A stretch of DNA of 64,000 nt from positions 62,001 to 126,000 of the forward strand of contig OMWE01000001.1 in assembly GCA_900314685.1 (NCBI GenBank), given 5' to 3'. The stretch is from an uncultured Actinomycetes bacterium (GTDB taxonomy: Bacteria; Actinomycetota; Coriobacteriia; Coriobacteriales; Atopobiaceae). Every line of letters starts with the position of its first letter. Position 1 is the first letter of the stretch. Both the position numbers and the translations under genes were made by a program. The notes beneath the pieces were generated by a model that did not search any database, was not told the DNA's origin, and worked only from the letters and a program-made list of their open reading frames with translations. This document shows, one piece after another, positions 24,691-34,019 of the stretch.

Positions 24691-25854
24691 ATGGCAGAAG
24701 ACAAGACATGCGCACGGACATCAGCGCCGTCGAAGGTGTGGTGGTGCGACCTCCGCACCCATGGCAAGACAAGCCGGCCGCAGATGCTGGAGAGGCTCTG
24801 CCGCAAGGCGGGTCTTGTCGACATGGACCTCGCGAACAAGTTCGTGGCGATCAAGATGCATTTCGGGGAACCAGGCAACCTGAGCTTCCTGCGTCCCAAC
24901 TATGCGCGCGTCGTCGCCGACCTCGTGAGGGAGGCGGGCGGCAAGCCCTTCCTCACGGACTGCAACACGCTCTATGTCGGTGAGCGTAAAAACGCGCTCG
25001 ACCACCTGGACGCCGCAACCGCGAATGGCTTCGGCCCGCTCACGACCGGTTGCCAAGTCATCATCGCCGACGGCCTCAAGGGGACCGATGACGTGGAGGT
25101 GCCCGTCACGGGCGGCGTCCATGTACAGAAGGCCAAGATCGGCCGTGCAATCATGGACGCGGACGTCTTCATCTCGCTCACGCACTTCAAGGGACACGAC
25201 CAGACCGGCTTCGGCGGCGCGCTCAAGAACATCGGCATGGGCTGTGGCAGCCGCGCGGGCAAGATGGAACAGCATGCGGCGGGCAGGCCTCACGTCGACC
25301 AGGAGCGCTGCATCGGTTGCATGGCCTGCGCCAGCGCCTGCGCACACGGGGCGATCTCGCATCGCGCCGAGCACCCCCGCCTGGCCTCGATCGACCAGAC
25401 CAAGTGCGTCGGATGCGGCCATTGCATGGGCGTCTGCAACCAGGACGCAATCGTCCCCAACGACGAGGCGGCCACCCAGATCCTGGGCGAGCGCATCGCG
25501 GAGTACTCCAAGGCGGTCTGCGACGGGAGGCCCTGCTTCCACGTGTCGCTCGTTATCGAGGTCTCGCCCAACTGCGACTGCTGGGAGCTCAACGACTCCC
25601 CCATGGTCCCGGACATCGGCTTTTTTGCGAGCTACGACCCGGTCGCCCTCGACCAGGCCTGCGTCGACGCGGTCAATAGCGCGCCGACGAACCCGCTCTC
25701 CGTCCTGGCAGACGAGGAGCATGCGCACCCGGACGACCCCCGCATCCACGATCACCTGCACATGGCCAACCCCAACACCAGCTGGGAGGCCACGCTCGAG
25801 CACGCGGAGAAGATCGGCCACGGTACGAGGAAATACGAGCTCATCAAGGTTTAG
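24691..25854 (+). CDS. DUF362 protein with two 4Fe-4S clusters
   Basis: A 387-residue protein. A DUF362 domain (about residues 35-215, with KMHFGEPGNLSFLRP, FLTDCNTLYVG and SLTHFKGHDQTGFGGALKNIGMGCGS) surrounds a two-cluster ferredoxin insert with the motifs CIGCMACASACAHG and CVGCGHCMGVCNQDAI (about residues 209-254). The remainder returns to DUF362 (FFASYDPVALDQACVD). Such proteins are widespread in anaerobes as electron-transfer or redox-maturation factors with no settled function. GGGGGAGGGGG precedes the ATG. A membrane protein gene follows 12 bases later, so the two are probably an operon. Confidence 0.88.
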   Translation: MAEDKTCARTSAPSKVWWCDLRTHGKTSRPQMLERLCRKAGLVDMDLANKFVAIKMHFGEPGNLSFLRPNYARVVADLVREAGGKPFLTDCNTLYVGERKNALDHLDAATANGFGPLTTGCQVIIADGLKGTDDVEVPVTGGVHVQKAKIGRAIMDADVFISLTHFKGHDQTGFGGALKNIGMGCGSRAGKMEQHAAGRPHVDQERCIGCMACASACAHGAISHRAEHPRLASIDQTKCVGCGHCMGVCNQDAIVPNDEAATQILGERIAEYSKAVCDGRPCFHVSLVIEVSPNCDCWELNDSPMVPDIGFFASYDPVALDQACVDAVNSAPTNPLSVLADEEHAHPDDPRIHDHLHMANPNTSWEATLEHAEKIGHGTRKYELIKV

Positions 25855-25866
25855 GAGCCTATCGGT

Positions 25867-26898
25867 ATGTCATTTCGCAGACGCTGGCTGCCCATCGTGC
25901 TCGCCGGCCTTTTCATCTGGGCGATGGTCACCGCTGCCGCCGTGTCGGATACCTGGGAGCTCCTCTTCCCCGAGGCCGCCGCGATACTCTGCGGCGCCTG
26001 GATCCAGCCGGCACAGGCGTGGAACGTCGATCGCCCCCGCATGCTCGCGCTGATGGCGATCGGGTCGGTCGCGGGTGTGGCCATGAACCTCTGGCTGCCC
26101 GCACCACTGGTCGTGAAGGCGCCGCTCGGCTTTGCCTTTGTGGCCCTGACTATGCACGTCTTTGCCGCCGACATGACCCCGATGGTCTCGGCGGTCGTCC
26201 TGCCGCTCCTGCTCGGAACGACCGACTGGCTCTATCCCGTCGCCGTCGTGGTCATTGTGACGTTGATTTGCGCCGGCCAGGTCGTCCTCGAGCACCTGGG
26301 GCTCCGCGATCCCATCGCGTACACGCCGCTGCGTCTGCCCGCCGGGGAGGCCCTGCGCTCCTGGGGCAGGCGCCTCGCGGTCTTCTGCGCGCTGGCGCTG
26401 CCCGCCTATGCCCTGCACCAGCCCTTCTTTGCCGTACCGCCCCTGCTCGTCGTCTATACCGAGCTCTCGAGACCGGACAACAACCTGCGCCGCCGTCCCC
26501 TGCGCGGCATCGGCGTCCTGGTCTGCGCCGCGCTCATCGGTGCCGGCGCCCGTGCGGCAGCGGTCGCCCTCGCCGCCGCAGGTTGGGGCAGCCTCGGCTA
26601 TGTCGCTGTCACCCCCGTGGCCTACACCTTGCTCGTGGTCGCCTGGGACCGGTTCCGCACGTGGCTGCCGCCGGCGGGGGCGGTCGTCTTGCTCGCCCTG
26701 CTCGCCCCCGTGCCGGTGCCTGCGCTCTACGCCCTCGAGGCGTCGGTCGGCGCCTGCGTATGGGTCGCGGCCGCGCTGCTCTGCTTCAAGGGCGCCTCGC
26801 CCGAGGAGCAGGATGATTCCACGCATCCCGCACAACGTACACCAGACAGCAAATTTGCGTTCGCACTCGACGCAATAAAGAATGAAAATAAATACTAA
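25867..26898 (+). CDS. Polytopic membrane protein of unknown function
   Basis: A 343-residue protein with roughly nine or ten hydrophobic helices (first at residues 9-28) and a charged C-terminal tail after residue 310. No transporter signature is evident; the layout suggests a small permease or an aromatic-exporter-like protein, but I cannot place it. It follows the DUF362 gene closely with AGGAGCC upstream. The C-terminal codons run into an AT-rich stretch that may carry the promoter of the next gene. Confidence 0.7.
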   Translation: MSFRRRWLPIVLAGLFIWAMVTAAAVSDTWELLFPEAAAILCGAWIQPAQAWNVDRPRMLALMAIGSVAGVAMNLWLPAPLVVKAPLGFAFVALTMHVFAADMTPMVSAVVLPLLLGTTDWLYPVAVVVIVTLICAGQVVLEHLGLRDPIAYTPLRLPAGEALRSWGRRLAVFCALALPAYALHQPFFAVPPLLVVYTELSRPDNNLRRRPLRGIGVLVCAALIGAGARAAAVALAAAGWGSLGYVAVTPVAYTLLVVAWDRFRTWLPPAGAVVLLALLAPVPVPALYALEASVGACVWVAAALLCFKGASPEEQDDSTHPAQRTPDSKFAFALDAIKNENKY

Positions 26899-26932
26899 CG
26901 CGCAAGAGCACACAACCTGGAAGGAGCCGGGT

Positions 26933-27262
26933 ATGGCAATCACGGTGAACCTGTACTACACGGGCACGGACGGCGCGGCAAAGAAGTTCGCGGACGAGAT
27001 GGTCGCATCCGGCACGGTCGATGCCATCCGCGCCGAGCCGGGCAACCTCAAGTACCGCTACTTCCAGCCGCTCGACGACCCCGAGACCATCCTGCTGATC
27101 GACAGCTGGGAGAGCCAGGAGGCCATCGACGCCCACCACGCCTCCCCGATGATGGCCACGCTCGCCGCGTTGCGCGACAAGTACGACCTGCACATGCAGG
27201 TTGAACGCTATGTCTCCGACGACACGATGCCCGAGACCGACCAGCAGTTCATCCGCAAGTAG
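26933..27262 (+). CDS. Antibiotic-biosynthesis-monooxygenase (ABM) domain protein
   Basis: A 109-residue ferredoxin-like-fold protein (MAITVNLYYTGTDGAAKKFA ... SWESQEAIDAHHASPMMATL) matching the stand-alone ABM family, with the conserved W-x-S-x-E-A-x-x-x-H-H segment at residues 60-71. Members act as small dimeric quinol or haem-type oxygenases, or as aldolase-like enzymes such as LsrG. The start follows AAGGAGCCGGGT; the longer frame to 26882 has no ribosome site. It converges with the MFS gene, with two bases between the stops. Confidence 0.85.
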   Translation: MAITVNLYYTGTDGAAKKFADEMVASGTVDAIRAEPGNLKYRYFQPLDDPETILLIDSWESQEAIDAHHASPMMATLAALRDKYDLHMQVERYVSDDTMPETDQQFIRK

Positions 27263-27264
27263 GG

Positions 27265-28482
27265 CTAGATTCCTTCTACCTTGACGCCGGCGCGCAGGCC
27301 GAGGACCCACGCAACCAGCGCGACTCCCATGATGCCGACGATCAGCAGACCGAGGCCGATGATGTAGGTGGGCCAGGGCAGCATGATGACCGCGGTGCCC
27401 ACCGAGCCGAGCACGGTGCAGACGAAGTTGTAGAGCGAGCTCACGCTGCCGGCGTCGCCCTCCTGCTGCTCGAGCAGGAGGTTGGCCGCAAAGGGGCGGA
27501 TGGCCGCCTCCAGCACCGCATATACCATGAAGCAGACCCAGAAGGCCAGGGGCGCCAGGCTGCCGACCGCGAGCATCGCCGCGCCGCACAGTATGGCACC
27601 GGCCATCATGAGCGACGCGTATTTCTTGCCCGGCATGCGCTCCAGCAGCATGACCGACAGCGAGGGGCCGAAGGCGGCGAAGAGCGCCGACGCCGCAAAG
27701 AAGTACGTGTACTGCTGCTGGGTCAGGCCGAACTCCTCGACGTAGATGTAGGGTGCCGAGCCGATATAGGCCATGAACGGCAGGTTGACCGCCGAGAGAA
27801 TGAGCAGGGCAAAGGTGAAGCCGGGGTTCTTGGCCACGACGACCAGGCGGCCGAGCGAACGGGATACGGGCACCTGGCTGCGCTCGTTCTCGGGCAGGCT
27901 CTCCTCGAAGAGCAGTGAGAGAATCAGGCAGAGGATCGCGACCGCGCCCTGGATCAGGAAGATGGCATGCCAAGGCAAGACGGTCAGGACGAAGCCGCCC
28001 AACAGCGGCCCCACAATCGGGACAACCACGAAGAGGGTCTGGATGAGCGAGAGCGCCTGCTCGCGCTTGTCCTCGTAGAAGCAGTCCTTGGCGAGCGCGG
28101 TGCACATGGTGTCGATCGTGCCGGCACCGAAGCCCTGCACAACGCGGGCGGCGATCAGCGTGCCGATGGTCGGTGCGGCGGCACACAGCACGCTACCGGC
28201 GGCATACAGGAGCGACCCGCCAATCAGGACGGGACGCCGGCCCAGCTTGTCGCTCACGGGGCCGGACAGCAGGAAGCCGAGCGCGTTGGCCACGAAGAAG
28301 AACGTGATGGTCTGCCCGACCACCGCCTCCGTCGTGTGGAAATAGTTAGGCAGCTCGGGCAGGGCCGGGGTGTACATGTCCGACGACAGCGCGCCGAAGA
28401 CCGTCGCGAGCACCATCAGGGCGAGCAGCCCTCCGCTGCCCAGACGCGGCTGTTTGACGGATATCCAGTTGGAAAAAGCCAT
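27265..28482 (-). CDS. Bcr/CflA-family MFS drug-efflux transporter
   Basis: A 405-residue MFS protein with twelve predicted membrane helices. Bcr/CflA features are LSSDMYTPALPELPNYFHTT near residue 30, the motif A loop GPVSDKLGRRPVLIGG near 78, and ARVVQGFGAGTIDTMCTALAKD near 112. It probably exports drugs such as chloramphenicol or bicyclomycin-like compounds by proton antiport. The ATG at 28482 follows AAAGGAGGAACG. The leader contains two tandem hairpins, and an in-frame upstream reading frame without stop runs back to 28647, so expression may be controlled at the leader. Confidence 0.9.
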   Translation of the reverse strand: MAFSNWISVKQPRLGSGGLLALMVLATVFGALSSDMYTPALPELPNYFHTTEAVVGQTITFFFVANALGFLLSGPVSDKLGRRPVLIGGSLLYAAGSVLCAAAPTIGTLIAARVVQGFGAGTIDTMCTALAKDCFYEDKREQALSLIQTLFVVVPIVGPLLGGFVLTVLPWHAIFLIQGAVAILCLILSLLFEESLPENERSQVPVSRSLGRLVVVAKNPGFTFALLILSAVNLPFMAYIGSAPYIYVEEFGLTQQQYTYFFAASALFAAFGPSLSVMLLERMPGKKYASLMMAGAILCGAAMLAVGSLAPLAFWVCFMVYAVLEAAIRPFAANLLLEQQEGDAGSVSSLYNFVCTVLGSVGTAVIMLPWPTYIIGLGLLIVGIMGVALVAWVLGLRAGVKVEGI

Positions 28483-28492
28483 CGTTCCTCCT

Positions 28493-28548
28493 TTGCGCCC
28501 CGCGGCGCAAAAGGGGCGCCCGGTAGCCTTTTGCAAACCGGGCGCCCC
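28493..28548 (-). promoter_or_regulatory. Tandem hairpins in the leader of the MFS drug-efflux gene
   Basis: On the minus strand GGGGCGCCCGGT and ACCGGGCGCCCC (12-bp perfect arms, 12-nt loop, 28513-28548) are followed by TTTT. A second hairpin, TTTGCGCC/GGCGCAAA (28493-28512), ends directly before the AGGAGG site. The first looks like a terminator, either for the upstream acetyltransferase gene or an attenuator of the transporter gene. Confidence 0.55.
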
Positions 28549-28680
28549 CGACACCTTCTCCGACATTGGCGACTGCGGCCGCCTGCCCTCCGGTGACTCT
28601 GTTGTCTGACGATTGCCTACCCTACCGAGCAGCGAAAAGACAGTCAAACAACCCGCAAGACATTCTCACATTCTCCATGC

Positions 28681-29277
28681 CTATTGCAACAGCTCGCCCT
28701 CGACCCATCCATCAAGGTCGTTGTCTATCTCACGCACGACACGGGCGGGCACGCCCAGCGCAAGGGAATTGTCTGGTATGTCATGGGTCACTACGGCACC
28801 GGCGCCGACAACGACGTTGTTTCCGATGTTGACGCCCGGCAAGATGACTGCACCCCCGCCAATCCAGACATCATTGCCGATGTGGATCGGTTTCGCCACT
28901 CCCAGACGATTGCGCCTGCCGCGCGGCGTGAGCGGATGGTTCACAGTGGATATGAGCACATGCGGGCCAATCATGACCCAATCGCCCATCGTCACCTCAG
29001 CCACATCGAGTATGGTGCAGCCGAAGTTGATGATGAGATGATCACCGACACTGATATTCTTACCGTTGTCGCAATTGAAACCCTGCTGCACCGATGCCCC
29101 GACGCCCGCATGCCCGAAAAGCTCCTCGGCGACAAACCGCTCCTGTTCGGCAAAATCGAGGGCTGGGATACGGTTGTATCGTTCGATGTTTGCGATTGCC
29201 TGTCGGCGACGCGCGCCGAGCTCGCGATCGGTAAAGCGGTATTCGAGTCCCGCTTCCATCTTCTCAATCTCAGTCAT
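28681..29277 (-). CDS. Sugar O-acetyltransferase (Maa/LacA type)
   Basis: A 198-residue left-handed beta-helix acetyltransferase. The N-terminal maltose-acetyltransferase domain (KMEAGLEYRFTDRELGARRR) and hexapeptide repeats (ISVGDHLIINFGCTILD, VMIGPHVLISTVNHPL with the catalytic His, PIHIGNDVWIGGGAVILPGV, VVVGAGAVVTHDIP) are clear. It transfers acetyl from acetyl-CoA to the 6-OH of glucose, maltose or galactosides, perhaps for detoxification of non-metabolised sugars. AGGAG lies ten bases upstream of the start. Confidence 0.92.
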   Translation of the reverse strand: MTEIEKMEAGLEYRFTDRELGARRRQAIANIERYNRIPALDFAEQERFVAEELFGHAGVGASVQQGFNCDNGKNISVGDHLIINFGCTILDVAEVTMGDWVMIGPHVLISTVNHPLTPRGRRNRLGVAKPIHIGNDVWIGGGAVILPGVNIGNNVVVGAGAVVTHDIPDNSLALGVPARVVREIDNDLDGWVEGELLQ

Positions 29278-29289
29278 ATAGCCGGTCTC

Positions 29290-29769
29290 CTATTGCACAT
29301 CGACGATTTCACCGATAAACATGGAGTGCACGCCCATGGTCTGATAGTACTTCTGCATGACCTCGGCGGGGATGGCTGCGGGATCGAGCGGCTGCTCCAT
29401 GAGCTTGCGGCAGACGATGGTGGTATCCGCCTCCTCGAAGGTCACACCATGCTCAATGGGCTTGGGGGTAAGCTTGGTCAGGGCCACCTTGTCACCGTCG
29501 CGGCCGCTCTTGCTGCCGAGGATCTGCAGGTCGTCCCTGTACTCCTTCGGGAAGAGGCTCACGACGAAGTAGTCGTTCTGCTCGACAAAGCCAAAGGTAT
29601 AGCGGCTCGGCACGACATAGGCGGTCACGACGGGTTTCCACCAGAGGTTCCCGGTCTGGCCCCAGGCGATGGTCATGGTGTTCCATACATCGCCCTCGCC
29701 CGCGGTGAGCAGACCCCACTCGGAGGCGAGACGGTCGACGATCTGATTCTGTGCGGTCTGAATGTCCAT
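29290..29769 (-). CDS. Flavin reductase-like (FMN-binding) protein
   Basis: A 159-residue split-barrel flavoprotein with the pattern of the flavin reductase family (MTIAWGQTGNLWWKPVVTAYV, FVVSLFPKEYRDDLQILGSKSG). It probably binds FMN and reduces flavin or acts as a small oxidoreductase in anaerobic redox balance. GGAGAAGAACC precedes the ATG. It lies 55 bases downstream of a membrane permease gene on the same strand and may share its transcript. Confidence 0.85.
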   Translation of the reverse strand: MDIQTAQNQIVDRLASEWGLLTAGEGDVWNTMTIAWGQTGNLWWKPVVTAYVVPSRYTFGFVEQNDYFVVSLFPKEYRDDLQILGSKSGRDGDKVALTKLTPKPIEHGVTFEEADTTIVCRKLMEQPLDPAAIPAEVMQKYYQTMGVHSMFIGEIVDVQ

Positions 29770-29824
29770 GGTTCTTCTCCTTTTCCGATCGATGGACTAA
29801 AGCAACAAATGATGATTGCGGACA

Positions 29825-30664
29825 CTACACGAGGTTGAAGAGGATGAGCGAGCAGATGCCGATCGCCACGGCAGGCGGGTCGATGTGCGTACCGCAATCG
29901 GTATTGCAATAGCGGGCGAAGAGCAGATAAATCAGGTTGGAAAGCATGCCGAAGAGCACGGCGACCAGGATGTTGCCACCGGTCGCGGCCAAGGCGTAAC
30001 CCACGACCAGGGTCTCGTGGTGCGTGGTCGGATAGGTCCGACGCTGGCTGTCGAACCCCGTCAGGATGATAAGCGCAGCCGAGACGGAGAAGCCCACACT
30101 GTAGAACTCCTCCGGTACCTGTGCGAGCGCGATCGCCGCCAGACCGCAGATGCCGATGCTGTTGACGAACTGGAAAAGCCAGTAGCGGACGCCTTCCTGC
30201 TTGTAGTACGAAGTCGCTTCCGGATTGACCCAATAGCCCTTGCCAAAAACCAGGCGCGTGATGACACCGAGCACGATGACCGAGAAGGAACCTTGGTCGG
30301 CAGGCAAGTCGATGAACTGAGCAAAGGCGAAAAGCAGATAACCCGCCAGGCCGCCCAGACCCGCGATGAGCGACACCATGGGATCGTGTGTGAAGAGCAG
30401 GGAGTGGTTGATGTCCCAGCCCTCGATATCGTACTTGCGCGAGGCGTATGCCGTCGAGACGCTTGCTGCGTTGAAGATCACCGCGGGCAGAAAGACCGTG
30501 TTGAGCAGCGTGCCCATCAGGAAGGGGGAGTCCACGCCCGCAGCCTTGAGACCGTAGATGAAGAGCCCGGCGAACCCCGTGACGATGAAGGTCTGCGTCC
30601 CTCCGAAAATGGATCCGACGATGCCCACGCAGAAGGCAAGCAGTGCGGTGCTGGCGCTGAACAT
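29825..30664 (-). CDS. Polytopic membrane protein, probable permease
   Basis: A 279-residue protein with about seven or eight hydrophobic segments (TALLAFCVGIVGSIFGGTQT first) and no recognised domain. The inner loops carry YASRKYDIEGWDIN and QRRTYPTTHHETL, the latter possibly a His-rich substrate site. TAAGGAGGAGGACATC precedes the ATG. It follows the MFS gene at 30678 by 13 bases, so both are likely cotranscribed and may serve the same compound. Confidence 0.7.
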   Translation of the reverse strand: MFSASTALLAFCVGIVGSIFGGTQTFIVTGFAGLFIYGLKAAGVDSPFLMGTLLNTVFLPAVIFNAASVSTAYASRKYDIEGWDINHSLLFTHDPMVSLIAGLGGLAGYLLFAFAQFIDLPADQGSFSVIVLGVITRLVFGKGYWVNPEATSYYKQEGVRYWLFQFVNSIGICGLAAIALAQVPEEFYSVGFSVSAALIILTGFDSQRRTYPTTHHETLVVGYALAATGGNILVAVLFGMLSNLIYLLFARYCNTDCGTHIDPPAVAIGICSLILFNLV

Positions 30665-30677
30665 GATGTCCTCCTCC

Positions 30678-31916
30678 TTAACGAGCCATAACGGCGATCG
30701 CACGCTTGTCGGAAGCGACGCGCTTTCGTGCAAGCGCAGTCTTGCAGACGGAACGGCGCCCCATCGTCAGGGTGATGACAAAGGCCGTGGTGGAGAGGGC
30801 TATGCCGAGCGCGAGTACTGCACTGACGCCCAGTCCGTCCATCATAAAGCCGCTGTACAGGAGAGCAATGCTGCTCGCTGCGGCACCATGGGCGGCGTCC
30901 GTCAGGCTATGCGCCGTCGTGCGGAGGTCATCCGGCACATACCCCTCTGTCATCTCGCGCATCGCAGGGAGCATGATTCCATAGGAGGCGTTGTAGAAAA
31001 TCGTGCCCACAACGACAAGCGCGGGACCATTCGCCAGCAGCGTGCAAACAAACGACACGGTGATGAGCACGCACATCAGTCGTAGACGGCGGTGGGCGGG
31101 AATGGAGGCCATGTGCGTCGAGGCGAGGACGAAGGCTCCCTGAACCATCACGCCGGCGAACCCATCGATACCCAACCAGGAGACATCACCGCCGACGTCG
31201 GAGAGGATGACAGTCTTGAGATTGTTGACCGGTGAGATGGCAAGGCCGCACAAGAGTACGACTGCGAGCAGCGTGATGAAGGGGGCAATATGGAAGAGGC
31301 GCGCGGAGCCACCCTTCTCGGATGCGGCGGAATCCGCCTCAGAGGCGCCCTTCTTCTCATAGGGGGTTTCGCGGGTCGTCAGCACCAGTGCAAAGATGGG
31401 CAAGGAGAGGATCGCGAGCATGATGGGAATCGAGGCATACCCGAGCCCGGCAATGAACCAGCCGGCCACAAGCATCATGATCGCGTAACCAAAGGAACCC
31501 ATGCTGCGAGCTCGCCCGTATCCGCCCTCGGCCTGGGAAAAGGCCCTCATCATCCATGCGTCAAGGCTCGAGCCGAGCGGGAAAAAGAAAAATCCGTACA
31601 GGGGAAAGACCAGTGCCCCCAGCATGACGTCAACACGCGTCAGGAGATAGGACACTATGACCGCGGCCGTGGCGGCTAGGTAGACAGGGGTATAGACGCC
31701 CTTGTTGGTCTCGCGCCGATCGCAGACACGGCCCCAGAAAAACGCTCCGACAAACCCCAGCGCATTGAGCGCTGCCATGGTGATCGACAGTCCAGTGTTT
31801 GAAAGGCCGTTCGCAACAAAGTAGGCAGGCATGAAACCATTGACCACGGCAAAGGTGCCGAAGTGCAACCCGTCGAGCATACCGAGCCGCTTGATGCTTT
31901 CCTCACGTCTCTTCAT
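30678..31916 (-). CDS. MFS transporter of the LacY/nucleoside-proton-symporter type
   Basis: A 412-residue MFS protein with twelve membrane segments; GFVGAFFWGRVCDRRETNKG is the motif-A-like loop after helix 2 and SLDAWMMRAFSQAEGGYGRARSMGSFGYAI the loop after helix 4, as in the MFS_1-like (LacY/NupG) families. It probably imports a sugar or nucleoside. GGTGAAAGGGGAGATTCAC lies before the ATG. It lies between the RpiR regulator gene and the permease gene, and a GAAGCG-C-CGCTTC palindrome is at 32044-32056 in its upstream region. Confidence 0.85.
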   Translation of the reverse strand: MKRREESIKRLGMLDGLHFGTFAVVNGFMPAYFVANGLSNTGLSITMAALNALGFVGAFFWGRVCDRRETNKGVYTPVYLAATAAVIVSYLLTRVDVMLGALVFPLYGFFFFPLGSSLDAWMMRAFSQAEGGYGRARSMGSFGYAIMMLVAGWFIAGLGYASIPIMLAILSLPIFALVLTTRETPYEKKGASEADSAASEKGGSARLFHIAPFITLLAVVLLCGLAISPVNNLKTVILSDVGGDVSWLGIDGFAGVMVQGAFVLASTHMASIPAHRRLRLMCVLITVSFVCTLLANGPALVVVGTIFYNASYGIMLPAMREMTEGYVPDDLRTTAHSLTDAAHGAAASSIALLYSGFMMDGLGVSAVLALGIALSTTAFVITLTMGRRSVCKTALARKRVASDKRAIAVMAR

Positions 31917-32124
31917 GTGAATCTCCCCTTTCACCACTCGCTGGCTCAAGGTGAGTTTGCGCTGCATGCGCGTACGGGAGTCGTTGCAAAGGGACAATGG
32001 GAACAGTGCTTCAGCAGCAAAACGGCTCAGGGTCGTTGCTTGTGAAGCGCCGCTTCAGGAAAGATATCGGATGTGTGCCGCGACGGCCATCAGCGAGCGA
32101 TGACGATTGTTCTGGTGGTTCCCG

Positions 32125-33000
32125 CTATAGGTGGCTCATGTCGTCGCGTGACCAGCCGTCGTTGTGATTGACGCGGTCCGAGAGCGCCTCGTATGTCTCA
32201 TCCCAGATGGCCCTGCTTTGTTCGATCCCGCGCGAGAGCAGCATGGTTGCAAGGGCATCGAGCAGATAGGTTGCGGATGCGGCAAAGACCATCTCGCCCG
32301 TCACGCCGAACTCGCCGTAGTAGGCCGTCAGCACGCAGGTAGCGATCTCCGCCCCAGGAGATGTGAGGCTGGCGGTCACGAGCACGCTGGGCACGCCGCG
32401 CTCGCGCAGGGCCGTGAGCGTCTCGACCACACTCCGATCGGTAGCGCCGCGACTGATAACGATGGCAGCGTGATCGGCTGGAACCAAAGCCGAAAAGAAG
32501 ACCAGATAATCGGTATCGCTGCGCAGGCTGGCAAGATGCCCCGTGCGCACCAGCATATGGGTAGCGTGCTGGGCGATGGCCTCGTTTGGGCCGTTGCCAC
32601 AGACATCTATCTCGCGGGCGGCGGCTAAGAGGTCAGATGCCCGCTCGAGAGCTCCAAGGTCCATCGTGCGGCGGGTCTCGGCCACCGCCGTCAAAAGCAG
32701 CTCGGCCGTCTTGGCGCTTGCGGAAAGGGCACTCTCGGCCGCCGTCACCCTCGTAGTGCCCGGATTGGTCCGCTTGAGGGTGTCCGCGATGTTGATTTTA
32801 AAGTCGTTGTACCCTTCGAAGCCCAATTTGCGACAAAAGCGCACGACCGACGACGAGCTCGTGTGCGTGAGCTCGGCAAGCCCGCGCGAGGTGAGCCCGG
32901 CGACTCGGTCGGGGTTGTCGAGCACGTAATCGAGGATTGCGTGATCGGCGTCGCTGAGCCCATCGGCTTTCCTGAGCTTGTCAAACACGTCCATCGGCAT
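32125..33000 (-). CDS. RpiR/MurR-family transcriptional regulator
   Basis: A 291-residue protein with an N-terminal RpiR helix-turn-helix (ILDYVLDNPDRVAGLTSRGL, SSVVRFCRKLGFEGYNDF) and a C-terminal SIS sugar-isomerase domain (REIDVCGNGPNEAIAQHATH, AIVISRGATDRSVVETL). Such regulators sense sugar phosphates or amino-sugar phosphates. The ATG at 33000 follows GAAGGGGAC. The next minus-strand genes are an MFS carrier and a permease, probably its targets. Confidence 0.9.
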   Translation of the reverse strand: MPMDVFDKLRKADGLSDADHAILDYVLDNPDRVAGLTSRGLAELTHTSSSSVVRFCRKLGFEGYNDFKINIADTLKRTNPGTTRVTAAESALSASAKTAELLLTAVAETRRTMDLGALERASDLLAAAREIDVCGNGPNEAIAQHATHMLVRTGHLASLRSDTDYLVFFSALVPADHAAIVISRGATDRSVVETLTALRERGVPSVLVTASLTSPGAEIATCVLTAYYGEFGVTGEMVFAASATYLLDALATMLLSRGIEQSRAIWDETYEALSDRVNHNDGWSRDDMSHL

Positions 33001-33105
33001 GTCCCCTTCGCCGTCATCCGGCTTCACCCTTTTTTCGCTCGGGTCACAGTGTATCGCATGCGCCCAAGGGAAATTGATGCGTATCGGATGGCACGCAGGC
33101 GGGCT

Positions 33106-33999
33106 TCACCTCTGGGCGCGATAGGCGCGCGGGGCCATACCCGTCGCGGCCCTGAAGGCGTTGGAGAAATGGCTGGTGCTCGAAAAGCCGCAGGCCAGCG
33201 CCACGTCTGTCACATCCAGCCTGCCCTCGCGTAAAAGAGCGCGGGCGCGGTCGATCCGGTAGCCGGCCAGATACTTGTGGGGAGATACCCCAAAGGCCTC
33301 GCGGAAGCAGCGCCCGCACTCGACCTTGCTCACATTGCCCGCAGCCGCGATGTCCTCGACCGAGATCGGCTCGCCAAAGTGCGTCTGGATATAGGAAAGG
33401 AAGGCGCGCATACGGTCTGCCTTGCGGTCGGTCTCCCCGCCCCGACGCTCAAGCACCGCGTGCGTCGTGAAGAGATACCAGAACTCGACGACCCGCAACG
33501 CCGCCTCATAGCGGGAGGCTTGTCCTTCTGGGACGGCGCGGACCGCGCTGATCGCTGTGCGCAAAAGCGCGATGGCCTCCGCATGCCAGGGCTCGGACCC
33601 GTCGAGCAGGACGGCGGCGTCGCAACCGGGCGCCGTGAAGGGCGTGACCCGCTCCTCTGCCATCGCGCTGCCGGGATAGAAGCCGAGCAGGGCAGGTGGC
33701 GCCAGCAGGTAGGAGTAGGAGCCCCGCATGTGGCTTAGGTGGATGCGGTGGGGCGCCGCCGAGTTGATGAAGATGGCCGCCCCCTCGCCCACCTTGTAGC
33801 GCCCCTCGAGCGTCGTGACCTCAACCAGGCCGTTTTCAACACACACGAGCTGCACGTCATCATGCCAATGGATCACGTCGAAGCCTTCGCGCTCGACCGC
33901 CTGCCGTCCGTTGGTCACTGTTGAGGCAAGAAGCGGAAAGGCCGAGTCCTTCAGAGGGTTGGGATCATGAAGTGCCTTGTTCTGTACTCCGTACGTCAT
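33106..33999 (-). CDS. AraC-family transcriptional regulator
   Basis: A 297-residue protein with an N-terminal cupin (DVIHWHDDVQLVCVENGLVE, about residues 40-95) that carries the His-rich sensing pattern, and a C-terminal double HTH (SVEDIAAAGNVSKVECGRCF, then VTDVALACGFSSTSHFSNAFRAATG). Regulators of this type usually sense sugars. The ATG at 33999 follows GGAGG; the longer frame to 34257 is a non-conserved extension. It is divergent from an Fsr-like MFS gene. Confidence 0.9.
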   Translation of the reverse strand: MTYGVQNKALHDPNPLKDSAFPLLASTVTNGRQAVEREGFDVIHWHDDVQLVCVENGLVEVTTLEGRYKVGEGAAIFINSAAPHRIHLSHMRGSYSYLLAPPALLGFYPGSAMAEERVTPFTAPGCDAAVLLDGSEPWHAEAIALLRTAISAVRAVPEGQASRYEAALRVVEFWYLFTTHAVLERRGGETDRKADRMRAFLSYIQTHFGEPISVEDIAAAGNVSKVECGRCFREAFGVSPHKYLAGYRIDRARALLREGRLDVTDVALACGFSSTSHFSNAFRAATGMAPRAYRAQR

Positions 34000-34019
34000 T
34001 CGAGCCTCCAGACGTGAGC

